A stretch of 64,000 bases of DNA, taken from positions 11,556,501-11,620,500 of the forward strand of contig NZ_CP011509.1 of assembly GCF_001027285.1 (NCBI RefSeq), given 5' to 3'. The notes beneath the pieces were generated by a model. That model saw only the letters and a program-made list of their open reading frames with translations, searched no databases and was not told the origin of the DNA. This document shows positions 28,316 to 36,224 of the stretch, in pieces. The stretch comes from Archangium gephyra. Its GTDB lineage: Bacteria > Myxococcota > Myxococcia > Myxococcales > Myxococcaceae. How positions within the stretch are numbered: position 1 is the first letter of the stretch; every line of letters begins with the position of its first letter. The position numbers were made by a program, and so were the translations under genes.

Positions 28316-29212
28316 ATGGCCCGTAGCGTTTCGATGAGTGGCAGGTTCGCGGTTGTCGTGGGTGCCGTGCTCGCGTTGGGGGGTTGCACCGGCGCCGAGC
28401 AGAAGCCGGCCGAGGAGCAGCCGCCGGCGGCGCAGCAGAGCACCCCCCAGCACGGTTGTGCCACCCCGACGCCGTCCGTGCAGGAGCAGGAGGCCGTGGA
28501 GGACACCCTCCGCACGGCGCTCGCGGGCCGCGTGGAGGCCCAGGCCCTCACCCCGGTGACCATCACCGTCTACGCCCACGTCATCCGTGATTCGAACGGC
28601 CTGGGCGGCGTGACCTCCGTGCAGGTCTCCAACCAGCTCAACGTCCTCAACAACGCCTACGCGAGCTGTGGGTTCAACTTCACCGTGGCGAGCATGGACA
28701 TCACCAACAACAGCACCTGGTACACCGCCAGCCCCGGGAGCGCCGCCGAAGCGGCCATGAAGAACACGCTGCGCAAGGGCACCGCGGACGACCTGAACCT
28801 GTACTTCAGCAAACCAGGTGGCGGCCTGCTCGGCTGGGCGACCTTCCCCTGGAGCTACGCCTCCAGCCCCAAGCTGGACGGCGTGGTCGTCCTCAACAGC
28901 TCCGTGCCCGGCGGCACCGCGGCCCCCTACAACCTGGGCGACACCGCCACCCACGAGGTCGGCCACTGGCTGGGCCTGTACCACACCTTCCAGGGCAACT
29001 GCGCCGAGCCCAATGACTACGTCAGCGACACCCCGGCCCACTCCGGCGCCACCTACGGCTGCCCCGTGGGCAGCGACACCTGCGCCTCCACCGGCGTGGA
29101 CCCCATCACCAACTTCATGAACTACACGGACGACGCCTGTATGACCCAGTTCACCTCGGGCCAGTGCTCGCGCATCCAGTCCATGTGGAGCACCTACCGC
29201 GCCGGCAAGTAG
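28316..29212 (+). CDS. M43-type zinc metalloprotease lipoprotein, paralog 1
   Basis: A 298-residue secreted zinc protease. The signal VVVGAVLALGGCTGAEQKP has a lipobox Cys. After a short Pro/Gln spacer and propeptide-like stretch comes the catalytic domain with the extended zinc motif [11 protein letters not shown] and the downstream Met-turn NFMNYTDDAC, the layout of pappalysin/cytophagalysin (MEROPS M43). Cys pairs near [10 protein letters not shown] and YGCP fit disulfides. It should act at the cell surface on extracellular protein, useful for predation. It shares leader, lipobox and domain with the paralogs at 29453, 30590 and 32015. The ATG follows CGAGGAGT. Confidence 0.93.
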   Translation: MARSVSMSGRFAVVVGAVLALGGCTGAEQKPAEEQPPAAQQSTPQHGCATPTPSVQEQEAVEDTLRTALAGRVEAQALTPVTITVYAHVIRDSNGLGGVTSVQVSNQLNVLNNAYASCGFNFTVASMDITNNSTWYTASPGSAAEAAMKNTLRKGTADDLNLYFSKPGGGLLGWATFPWSYASSPKLDGVVVLNSSVPGGTAAPYNLGDTATHEVGHWLGLYHTFQGNCAEPNDYVSDTPAHSGATYGCPVGSDTCASTGVDPITNFMNYTDDACMTQFTSGQCSRIQSMWSTYRAGK

Positions 29213-29238
29213 GCCCCGCCCCAGGCCCTGATGTCCCC

Positions 29239-29276
29239 ACGCCGGTGCGCCTCGAGCGCTCCGGCGTTTCGCTTTT
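29239..29276 (+). terminator. Rho-independent terminator after M43 paralog 1
   Basis: Stem arms ACGCCGGTGCGC (29239-29250) and GCGCTCCGGCGT (29256-29267), one mismatch, with loop CTCGA, followed by TTCGCTTTT. Closely related stems follow the genes ending at 30340, 31486 and 34358. Confidence 0.8.
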
Positions 29277-29394
29277 CGTGCGGCCCCCTTCACCCCGGGT
29301 GTCGATTCTTCCCCGAATTACGCCTTCCTCTGGGCTCACGGACACTTCCACACATCCGTGTAACTAGAATATTTCAGGAAATCCGCTTGGCCCC

Positions 29395-29423
29395 TTGCTC
29401 GCCGCGAATTCTAGGGATATAAG
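29395..29423 (+). promoter_or_regulatory. Sigma-70-like promoter of second M43 protease
   Basis: TTGCTC (29395-29400), 17 bp, TATAAG (29418-29423), about 30 bases before the ATG at 29453. The surrounding bases match the third copy (CCTTGCT at -35; GGGATA before -10). Confidence 0.65.
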
Positions 29424-29452
29424 ACTTGAGAACTTTTCCCGAGGAGTTGGAA

Positions 29453-30340
29453 ATGTCCCGTAGCGCTATCTCGATGGGTGGCAAGTTCGCGGTGGTCGTG
29501 GGCGCGGTTCTCGCTCTGGGCGGTTGCACCAGCGCCGAGCAGAAGCCGGCCGAGGAGCAGCAGCCCACCCAGCAGGCCACCAAGAGTGGCTGTGCCACGG
29601 TGGACCTGACCGAGGCCGAGAAGGCCACGGTGGAGCAGGCCATCGCCGGCCGCGTGTCCGCCCAGGCCCGCGCCAACGGCTCGGTGAACTTCAAGGTCTA
29701 CTGGCACGTCATCAATAACGGCACGGGCCTCGCCAACGGTGACATCCCCCAGACGCAGATCGACAACTCGATCGCCGTGCTGAACGCCGCGTACCGCAAC
29801 ACCCCGTTCACCTTCACCCTGGCGAGCGTGGACCGCACCACCAACTCCACCTGGTACACCTGCGCCGGTGGCGGCTGCGAGTCGAAGATGAAGAGCGCGC
29901 TGCGCAAGGGCGGCGCGGGCGACCTCAACGTCTACTCCAACAACATGGGCCGTGGCCTGCTCGGCTGGGCGACCTTCCCCTCCAGCTACGCCTCCAGCCC
30001 CCTCATGGACGGCGTGGTCATCCTCTACAGCTCCGTGCCCGGCGGCACCGCGGCCCCGTACAACGAGGGCGACACCCTCACCCACGAGGTCGGTCACTGG
30101 GTGGGCCTGTACCACACCTTCCAGGGTGGCTGCGTGGATCCGGGTGACTACGTGAGCGACACCCCGGCCGAGTCCGGCGCCGCCTACGGCTGCCCGACGG
30201 GCCGCAACACCTGCGCCGCCACCGGCCTGGACCCCATCACCAACTTCATGGACTACACCGACGACGCGTGCATGAACACGTTCTCGGCCGGCCAGGCCGA
30301 CCGCGCCGACGCGCTGGTCGCCCAGTACCGCGGCCTGTGA
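29453..30340 (+). CDS. M43-type zinc metalloprotease lipoprotein, paralog 2
   Basis: A 295-residue protein in tandem with paralog 1. The signal [22 protein letters not shown] is nearly identical to its neighbours. The zinc motif [17 protein letters not shown] and the Met-turn [18 protein letters not shown] are intact. The ATG at 29453 was chosen because GAGGAG lies 6 bases upstream and the paralogs start at the same point. Each tandem copy has its own promoter and terminator, so this is a duplicated gene array rather than an operon. Confidence 0.93.
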   Translation: MSRSAISMGGKFAVVVGAVLALGGCTSAEQKPAEEQQPTQQATKSGCATVDLTEAEKATVEQAIAGRVSAQARANGSVNFKVYWHVINNGTGLANGDIPQTQIDNSIAVLNAAYRNTPFTFTLASVDRTTNSTWYTCAGGGCESKMKSALRKGGAGDLNVYSNNMGRGLLGWATFPSSYASSPLMDGVVILYSSVPGGTAAPYNEGDTLTHEVGHWVGLYHTFQGGCVDPGDYVSDTPAESGAAYGCPTGRNTCAATGLDPITNFMDYTDDACMNTFSAGQADRADALVAQYRGL

Positions 30341-30373
30341 TTCACGCCTGAAGTCCTGATATCCTGAAGTCCG

Positions 30374-30412
30374 ACGCCGGAGCGCTCCACAGCGCTCCGG
30401 CGTTTTGCTTTT
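30374..30412 (+). terminator. Rho-independent terminator after M43 paralog 2
   Basis: Perfect 13-bp stem ACGCCGGAGCGCT (30374-30386) / AGCGCTCCGGCGT (30391-30403), loop CCAC, tail TTTGCTTTT. Confidence 0.88.
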
Positions 30413-30531
30413 CGTGCGGCGCGCTTTCACGCGCAGTCCCGCTTTTCACCCGGATTCCTGGTTGGGCTCAGGTTGCCCCCGTTTCCTTAATTCCTAATAA
30501 ACGGAATTTTTCAGCAAAACCGCTGGCGGCC

Positions 30532-30560
30532 TTGCTAGGGGCTTATTCTTGGGATAGAAG
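30532..30560 (+). promoter_or_regulatory. Sigma-70-like promoter of third M43 protease
   Basis: TTGCTA (30532-30537), 17 bp, TAGAAG (30555-30560). An upstream AT-rich block with TTTTTCAGCAAAACCGCT parallels the paralog 2 promoter. Confidence 0.6.
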
Positions 30561-30589
30561 ATGCAGCAACTATTTCCGAGGAGATGGAA

Positions 30590-31486
30590 ATGTCCGGTAG
30601 CGTTATCTCGAAGGGTGGAAAGTTCGCGGTCGTGCTGAGTGCCGTCGTCGCGTTGGGGGGTTGCACCAGCGCCGAGCAGAAGCCGGCCGAGGAGCAGCAG
30701 CCCGCGCCCACGCAGCAGATCGTCAAGAGCGGCTGCGCCACGCCGACCCCGTCCGAGAACGAGACCGAGTCCGTGCAGGCGATGCTCAACGAGTATCGCG
30801 GTGCGATGGCCGCCACCGGCTCCATCACCATCAACACCTACGTCCACGTCATCAACAAGGGCACGGGCGCGTCCAACGGCGACATCTCCGACACGATGAT
30901 CGCCGATCAGATGGCGGTGCTCAACGCGGCCTACGCCAACACCCCGTTCCGCTTCACCCTGGTGAGCACGGACCGCACCACCAACAGCACCTGGTACACC
31001 GCCGGCCCGGACACCACGGCCGAGGCGGCCATGAAGAACGCGCTGCGCAAGGGCACCGCGGACGACCTGAACATGTACTTCAGCAGCCCCGGTGGCGGCC
31101 TGCTCGGCTGGGCGACCTTCCCCAACTGGTACGCGGGCGCCCCCAAGGATGACGGCGTGGTCATCCTCAACAGCTCGCTGCCCGGCGGCTCCGCGGCTCC
31201 GTACAACCTGGGCGACACGGCCACCCACGAGGTGGGACACTGGCTGGGCCTGTACCACACGTTCCAGGGCGGCTGCCAGAAGAACAACGACTACGTGAGC
31301 GACACCCCGGCCGAGCAGTCCGAGGCCTTCGGTTGCCCCACCGGCCGCGACACCTGCCGCACCACCGGCCTGGACCCCATCACCAACTTCATGGACTACA
31401 CCGACGACGCCTGCATGAACACGTTCAGCGCCGGCCAGATCGCCCGCATGGACTCGTTCTGGGCGACCTACCGCGCGGGCAAGTAG
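30590..31486 (+). CDS. M43-type zinc metalloprotease lipoprotein, paralog 3
   Basis: A 298-residue lipoprotein protease with signal [22 protein letters not shown], zinc motif [17 protein letters not shown] and Met-turn [14 protein letters not shown]. Of two nearby ATGs the second was taken because it aligns with the paralog 2 start and lies a proper distance from CGAGGAG. Its spacing of residues before the catalytic domain differs from paralogs 1 and 2, suggesting propeptide divergence. Own promoter and strong terminator. Confidence 0.93.
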   Translation: MSGSVISKGGKFAVVLSAVVALGGCTSAEQKPAEEQQPAPTQQIVKSGCATPTPSENETESVQAMLNEYRGAMAATGSITINTYVHVINKGTGASNGDISDTMIADQMAVLNAAYANTPFRFTLVSTDRTTNSTWYTAGPDTTAEAAMKNALRKGTADDLNMYFSSPGGGLLGWATFPNWYAGAPKDDGVVILNSSLPGGSAAPYNLGDTATHEVGHWLGLYHTFQGGCQKNNDYVSDTPAEQSEAFGCPTGRDTCRTTGLDPITNFMDYTDDACMNTFSAGQIARMDSFWATYRAGK

Positions 31487-31511
31487 TCCGCGCCTGAAGT
31501 CCTGAAGTCCC

Positions 31512-31550
31512 GACGCCGGAGTGCCTCGAGCGCTCCGGCGTCTTGCTTTT
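31512..31550 (+). terminator. Rho-independent terminator after M43 paralog 3
   Basis: Stem GACGCCGGAGTGC (31512-31524) / GCGCTCCGGCGTC (31530-31542), one wobble pair, loop CTCGA, tail TTGCTTTT. Confidence 0.85.
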
Positions 31551-31937
31551 GCGGGGCCCGCCGCGGCGGTGAGCGCCCGGCTCACGCGCCCGGTACCGCG
31601 TTCCCGAGCCAGGCGCTCCTGGAGCTCCAACACCCAGGGAGTCAGCTCCGGCAGAGGAGCTGTCGCGGAGAAGAACAGGACACCTTCCGGCCGCGCTCGG
31701 GAGCAACTGGTCCGATTGTTGGACCAGTCGGCAGGCCGCGCGACCGGAACCTCCCCGCGGACAGGAACGACCGCAGCCGGGCCGGCCTCGCCCCGCAAGG
31801 CGAGACCGGTGAGCCGTGAGCGGCGCCGCGCCGGAGCGCGTCCGAATCCCTCGAGTCACCCCGGCGGAGCCGCCGCGTGCGAGGCCTCACGAAAGGGAGC
31901 CACGAGCTCGCGAGTCCCGCACGGAGCCTGGCCCGCA
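31551..31937. other. Intergenic stretch without a convincing gene
   Basis: About 390 bp between the terminators of two convergent protease genes. Open frames exist on both strands but are Arg/Pro-rich and lack starts with ribosome-binding sites or recognisable domains. The only structure noted is a perfect inverted repeat, ACTGGTCC (31706-31713) and GGACCAGT (31721-31728), with a 7-base loop. It may be decayed sequence. Confidence 0.5.
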
Positions 31938-31975
31938 AAGACAAACAGCGGGCCCCCCAGATGGGAGACCCGCTG
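31938..31975 (-). terminator. Terminator after M43 paralog 4 (minus strand)
   Basis: On the minus strand CAGCGGG (31969-31975) pairs with CCCGCTG (31946-31952) and is followed by TTTGTCTTT. It lies about 40 bp past the stop of the gene at 32015-32896. Confidence 0.65.
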
Positions 31976-32014
31976 CTCAGGTCCGGGACGAGAGCTGTCT
32001 CGGAGCCGGGCGGA

Positions 32015-32896
32015 CTACTTGCCCAGGCGGTACGAGTTCCACATGCTGTTCATGCGGCTGTTCTGGCCGGCGCTGAACGTGTTCATGCAGGAGTCGTAGG
32101 AGTAGTCCATGAAGTTGGTGATCGGGTCCAGACCGGCGTAGGTCGGGCAGCTGTCGCGGCCGGTGGGGCAACCGGAGGCGCCGGACTGCTCGGCCGGGGT
32201 GTCGCTCACGCTGTCGTTGGTGCTGGTGCAGCCGCCCTGGAACGTGTGGTACAGGCCCATCCAGTGGCCGACCTCGTGGGTGCCCGTGTCGCCCTGGTTG
32301 TAGTTGGTGGCCGAGCCGCCGGGCAGCGAGCTCTGGAGCACCACCACGCCGTCCATCTTCGGGCTGGAGGCGTAGCTCCAGGGGAACGTGGCCCAGCCGA
32401 GCAGGCCGCCGCCCATGTTGTTGGTGTAGAAGTTGAGGGCGGTCGCCGTGCCCTTGCGCAGGGCGTTCTTCATGTTCGTCTCACACGTGCCACCGGAGCA
32501 GGTGTAGTACGAGTCGTTGTTCGTATAGTCCGTGCCGGCCAGATAGAAGCTGAAGCCCGCCGCCGCGTAGGCGTTGTTGAGGACGGTGATCTGGTTGTTG
32601 ATCTGCGTGGTGGTCACGCCGCCACCGCCGGCGCTGGTGCGGATGACGTGGAAGTACACGGGGATGGAGGCGCCCATGGCGTGCACGCTGCCGCCCATCG
32701 CCTGACGCGCCTGCAGGGCGTCAAAGCGGGCCTCGATCTGCGCGACCTGCTCCTCGTCGAAGGACTCGGCGCCGCAGTTGCGGGGATCGGCGACCTGCGC
32801 CTCCACGCCGGCAACCTGCTCCGCCTCGTCCACGGGGCCGCAGCCCGTCATCGCCGCAACCGCACCGAACACCAGAATCGACTTGATCGTCCGCAT
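32015..32896 (-). CDS. M43-type zinc metalloprotease lipoprotein, paralog 4 (diverged)
   Basis: A 293-residue paralog on the opposite strand. The signal [23 protein letters not shown] ends in a lipobox but is unlike the other three. The propeptide ([19 protein letters not shown]) also differs. The catalytic part is close to the others: [22 protein letters not shown]-like Cys pattern and [18 protein letters not shown]. It was probably duplicated earlier than the tandem three. The promoter upstream has the same -35/-10 spacing plus a short inverted repeat. Confidence 0.93.
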   Translation of the reverse strand: MRTIKSILVFGAVAAMTGCGPVDEAEQVAGVEAQVADPRNCGAESFDEEQVAQIEARFDALQARQAMGGSVHAMGASIPVYFHVIRTSAGGGGVTTTQINNQITVLNNAYAAAGFSFYLAGTDYTNNDSYYTCSGGTCETNMKNALRKGTATALNFYTNNMGGGLLGWATFPWSYASSPKMDGVVVLQSSLPGGSATNYNQGDTGTHEVGHWMGLYHTFQGGCTSTNDSVSDTPAEQSGASGCPTGRDSCPTYAGLDPITNFMDYSYDSCMNTFSAGQNSRMNSMWNSYRLGK

Positions 32897-32945
32897 GTGA
32901 ATCCGCCTTTCCCAATTGGGGGGAAACCAACCGAAGGGGATGTTT

Positions 32946-32974
32946 CTTTTAGGGTAATCCTAAAAAATGATCAA
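32946..32974 (-). promoter_or_regulatory. Promoter of M43 paralog 4, with inverted repeat in the spacer
   Basis: On the minus strand TTGATC (32969-32974), 17 bp, TAAAAG (32946-32951). The 7-bp arms TTTTAGG (32947-32953) and CCTAAAA (32959-32965) overlap the -10 and the spacer, a possible operator. Confidence 0.55.
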
Positions 32975-33230
32975 ACCCTTTATTCTTTTTTAAGCGGGTT
33001 TTACTTGACTGAATGCGGCAATAGTTGCAGCCGAAACCACTACCTTCCGCGTCAAAATTTGCACGTCCAATGAATTAGCAGCCGCGTCAATAGTTGCGCT
33101 TGCAACCACTCGCATTCCATCCCGGGTGGGGAGGAAGGGCCCGCCCCCCGAGCCCGGGTGCGCGAGAGTCTGGCGTAGCATCGCGGAGGACCCGAGGGCC
33201 CCGAGGCCCGTGCGCGTGCGAGGAGAAGAA
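32975..33230. other. AT-rich divergent intergenic region with direct repeat
   Basis: Between divergent genes. Roughly 32935-33120 is much more AT-rich than the surroundings. It contains an imperfect 23-bp direct repeat: CAATAGTTGC (33019-33028) with AACCACT (33035-33041), and the same two blocks at 33088-33097 and 33104-33110, 69 bp later. Flanking GCGTCAA words also recur. No ORF is supported. It presumably holds the promoter for the gene at 33231, though I could not assign one firmly. Confidence 0.5.
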
Positions 33231-34358
33231 GTGAAGGCGCGATTCTCATGGATGGTGATGGCCGTGCTGCTGCTGATGCCCCTGGGGGCACAGGCGGAGC
33301 CCAAGCGGCTGGTGCTGCTCTTCACCGGAGACAACCGGGGAGAGATCGCTCCATGCGGCTGCAAGGATGAGCCACGGGGCGGGCTGGCCCGGAGGAAGCT
33401 GGCCATCGAGGCGGAGCGGGCCCGGGGACTGCCCACGGTGTTGATGGACGCGGGCAACGCCCTCTTCCGCGAGAAGGTGCGCCGGGAGGAGGCCGTGGTC
33501 CACCAGAAGGCGGAGCTGGTGCTCGAGCAGATGGAGGCGCAGGGCACGCTGGCCATGGCGGTGGGGGAGTACGATCTGTCGCAGGGCCTGCCCTACCTCC
33601 AGAAGCTCACGCGGGCGCGCAAGAAGATGAAGCTGCTGTCGGCCAACCTGGTGGACAAGGCGGGCAAGGCGCCCTTCGCGCCCTCCCTGGTGGTGGAGGC
33701 CGGAGGACTGAAGGTGGGCGTGGTGGGCGTGTCCCCCGAGGGCGCGCTCACCGGGGAGCCCGGGCTGAAGGGGCTGCCTCCGGTGGAGGCCGCGCTGGCC
33801 GAGGCCCGCAAGCTGCGCAAGACGAAGAAGGTGGACGTGGTGGTGGTGCTGGCGGCGGTGCCCTACCAGCAGGCGGTGAAGCTGGCCCTGCAGGCCGGGG
33901 ACGCGGTGGACTTCGTGGTGCAGTCCAACGATGCGAGGGGCATGGGCATTGGCGAGCTGGTGGGCAGCCACGCCGCCGTCTTCCCCGCGGGGGAGCTCGG
34001 CAAGCAGGTGACGCGGCTGGAGCTGAGCGTAGAGGGACCGGGGCCCTCGAAGGACCTGGGTTCGGGCACGCGGGCGCGCAAGCAGCTCGCGGTGGTGGAG
34101 GACAACCTCCTGAAGGCGCAGGAGCGGTTCGCCAGCGCCAAGGACGAGCACACGCGCGGCGAGCTCACCCGCACCATCACGGAGCTGGAGGGCCGCATGC
34201 GGCAGCTCGAGACCGAGGTGGACGTGAAGCCGCCTCCCGGCGGGCGCGCGCACCAGCTCTCCTACATCACCCTGGGCCCGACGCTGCCGGACGACCCGGC
34301 CCTGAAGCAGCGGGTGGATCAGATCGAGCCGGTCGGCTCGGTCACCGCGAAGAACTGA
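33231..34358 (+). CDS. Secreted metallophosphatase / 5'-nucleotidase-like protein
   Basis: A 375-residue exported protein. The start is GTG with AGGAGA nine bases upstream, giving signal MVMAVLLLMPLGAQA. The N-terminal strand VLLFTGDNRGEIAPCGCKDEPRGGLARRK resembles 5'-nucleotidase/calcineurin-like phosphoesterases, in particular the subgroup with CGCK. The later ligands are less clear: VGEYDLSQG (in place of GNHE) and VVLAAVPYQQA (in place of a GHxH block), so catalysis may be lost or altered. A charged coiled-coil segment (DNLLKAQERFASAKDEHTRGELTRTITELEGRM) sits near the C-terminus, an unusual addition. Confidence 0.7.
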   Translation: MKARFSWMVMAVLLLMPLGAQAEPKRLVLLFTGDNRGEIAPCGCKDEPRGGLARRKLAIEAERARGLPTVLMDAGNALFREKVRREEAVVHQKAELVLEQMEAQGTLAMAVGEYDLSQGLPYLQKLTRARKKMKLLSANLVDKAGKAPFAPSLVVEAGGLKVGVVGVSPEGALTGEPGLKGLPPVEAALAEARKLRKTKKVDVVVVLAAVPYQQAVKLALQAGDAVDFVVQSNDARGMGIGELVGSHAAVFPAGELGKQVTRLELSVEGPGPSKDLGSGTRARKQLAVVEDNLLKAQERFASAKDEHTRGELTRTITELEGRMRQLETEVDVKPPPGGRAHQLSYITLGPTLPDDPALKQRVDQIEPVGSVTAKN

Positions 34359-34398
34359 CGAGCGCTGGCGAGCCGTCCGCGCTGGAGTCCGAAGCCCC

Positions 34399-34438
34399 GA
34401 CGCCGGAGCGCGCCCACCGCGCTCCGGCGTCTTGCTTC
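34399..34438 (+). terminator. Strong hairpin terminator after metallophosphatase gene
   Basis: Perfect 14-bp stem GACGCCGGAGCGCG (34399-34412) / CGCGCTCCGGCGTC (34418-34431), loop CCCAC, tail TTGCTTCC. It belongs to the same stem family as the terminators of the three M43 paralogs. Confidence 0.8.
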
Positions 34439-34443
34439 CGGGC

Positions 34444-36072
34444 TCACCTGGAGCGCGCCCGCCGGACCCGATTCAGCAGGAGCGAGAGCCCCAGCAAGGC
34501 CAGCGGCGCGAGCGGCGGCACCGCCGTTCCACAGCCACACCCTCCGGGTTGTCCGTCCTGGCACGAGGGACCCTCGCCACTCCCCGCGTCCGTCCCCAGG
34601 CCCGCGTCCGGCGCATCCCCCGTCGAGCCTCCATCACCCAGGCTCCCGCCATCCGGCTCACCGCCACCACCATCCGGAGCCGTCGCCCCACCATCCGGAG
34701 CCGTCGCCCCACCATCCGGAGCCGTCGCCCCACCATCCGGAGCCGTCGCCCCACCATCCGGAGCCGTCGCTCCACCATCCGGGCCCACGTCCCCACCATC
34801 GGGAGCCGTTGCCCCACCATCGGGAGCCGTTGCCCCACCATCCGGAGCCGTTCCCCCGCCATCCGGGCCCATCCCTCCGTCCGTGCCCACTCCACCTCCA
34901 TCCGGGCTCGAGGAATCCGGAGGCATGCACGCCCCCGCCTGACACGTCCCGCCCGGACAGGCCGTCCCATCCGTCACGGCGGGGAAGGAGCAGGTGCCCG
35001 CCGCATCACAGACACCGACGTGGCATGCATCGGGCGCCGTGCAGTCCGAGCCCATCCTGCACTGCACACAGACATGGTCACGGGAACGGGCCACGCAGAA
35101 GGGAGTCCCTTCGCCGCAAGGCGAGCACGAGGCTCCGCAGAAGCGCGCCGTATCACAGACATCGCACACCGCCGCGGCATTGCAGTGATAGCCCGTGCCA
35201 CAGCCACTGTTGCCCGAGGTGTCCGCGTCCTTGCGATTGCATTGAGCACACCTGTCGAGCTCCGAGTACGAGGGCTGCCCCGTCTCGGACTGGTAGAACA
35301 TCTCGGGCGTGACCAGGTTGAAACCCGAATCCCGGAGACTGATGACCGGCGTCTGGTTGGCTGGCCGCTCGAAGTCCGAGAACGGCCCCTCGAGCATCGA
35401 CATCTCGAGCGCGGCGTGCTCGCTGACCTCGGCGTAGAGCACCTCGACGGGGTAGAGGCCCGGCTTCGTGAAGGTGACGCTGTTGGTCGTGCGCCAGCTC
35501 GCGAAACCGAGCTGCGGTGGCCGGTTGATGACCGTGTAGCGGCGGAAAGAGCCATCGTAGATCGCGAACGCCACCGCGTCGTCGGCATAGAACCCGAAGT
35601 GGAGAGGCTGGCCCACCTGGTCCGGGGTGACGTTCAGGTAGCCACGCAGGCGGGTGGCGAAGGAGGTGGCCGTGTCGTTGACGAAGAAGCCGCAGCCACC
35701 GCTCGCACATCCCGGCACGGCGCTCTCGAAATCACCGTAGCTCAGCCTCAACCCCGAGCTGTTGTTGTTGGAGAGATCCAACGGCGTCCGGAGCACCGAC
35801 GTGACCCGTGTGTTGGGATTGGCGGCATCGGGCGAAGCCTCCAGGAACGTATTGAGCCCCCCTGAGAAGCTCGCGTTGGCCTGGGGAAAGTCCAAGCCCG
35901 GGTTCGTCGAGCTCCTCGACGTGGAGCAGAGGCCGGTGCCCGGCAGCGTGGGCGAGGGTGCGAAAGGGTCCCCCGTCACCACCACCGAGGGAAGGGACTC
36001 CGCGAAGGCGGGTCCAGGGCCAGTGGAGAGCAACACGGACAGGAAGACCAGGAAGCGTCGGAGATGGAGCAT
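34444..36072 (-). CDS. TraA-like surface protein: PA14-like domain, Cys-rich repeats, MYXO-CTERM
   Basis: A 542-residue exported protein. A signal peptide ending in GPAFA is followed by a PA14-like domain (about 60-240) with FGFYADDAVAFAIYDG and GLYPVEVLYAEVSEHAALEMS, then a Cys-rich block with repeated C-x2-C and C-x5-C patterns. Next is a low-complexity run of PDGGATA repeats, then a MYXO-CTERM end (CGCGTAVPPLAPLALLGLSLLL then RVRRARSR). This order matches TraA, the outer-membrane exchange receptor of Myxococcus. The protein is shorter and no TraB-like OmpA gene is adjacent, so it may be a paralog with another role. Assignment is from domain order and motif recall. Confidence 0.7.
   Translation of the reverse strand: MLHLRRFLVFLSVLLSTGPGPAFAESLPSVVVTGDPFAPSPTLPGTGLCSTSRSSTNPGLDFPQANASFSGGLNTFLEASPDAANPNTRVTSVLRTPLDLSNNNSSGLRLSYGDFESAVPGCASGGCGFFVNDTATSFATRLRGYLNVTPDQVGQPLHFGFYADDAVAFAIYDGSFRRYTVINRPPQLGFASWRTTNSVTFTKPGLYPVEVLYAEVSEHAALEMSMLEGPFSDFERPANQTPVISLRDSGFNLVTPEMFYQSETGQPSYSELDRCAQCNRKDADTSGNSGCGTGYHCNAAAVCDVCDTARFCGASCSPCGEGTPFCVARSRDHVCVQCRMGSDCTAPDACHVGVCDAAGTCSFPAVTDGTACPGGTCQAGACMPPDSSSPDGGGVGTDGGMGPDGGGTAPDGGATAPDGGATAPDGGDVGPDGGATAPDGGATAPDGGATAPDGGATAPDGGATAPDGGGGEPDGGSLGDGGSTGDAPDAGLGTDAGSGEGPSCQDGQPGGCGCGTAVPPLAPLALLGLSLLLNRVRRARSR
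34668..34873. repeat. Tandem 18-bp repeat coding PDGGATA units
   Basis: About ten imperfect copies of an 18-bp unit (CCACCATCCGGAGCCGTC on the plus strand), with a third-position variant (CCATCGGGAGC). They encode the DGG/ATA spacer before the MYXO-CTERM of the TraA-like protein. Copy number should vary between strains. Confidence 0.75.
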
Positions 36073-36161
36073 GGGGATGCTCCTAGTTGTCCACGAAGTT
36101 GCTGGACCTGGCCAGTGCCCCTTCCGCCCAGCTCGCGGAGGAACCGAGCCCCTGGAGCTGG

Positions 36162-36196
36162 AAAAAAAAGCGGGTGCCCGTCTCCGGACACCCGCT
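36162..36196 (-). terminator. Rho-independent terminator after M36 protease
   Basis: On the minus strand AGCGGGTG (36189-36196) pairs with CACCCGCT (36169-36176) and is followed by eight T (36162-36169). It lies about 30 bp past the stop of the gene at 36225-38387. Confidence 0.85.
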
Positions 36197-36224
36197 CGGG
36201 TCTTCTACGTCAGGAGGCCTGGCG

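Noticed and set aside
31521-32099. Small open frame between protease genes
   Set aside because: No ribosome-binding site, Arg/Pro/Ser-rich product, and it runs into the end of paralog 4 antisense.
34668-34873. CRISPR-like regular repeats
   Set aside because: Repeats are directly abutting 18-bp units without spacers and code in frame for a PDGGATA spacer.
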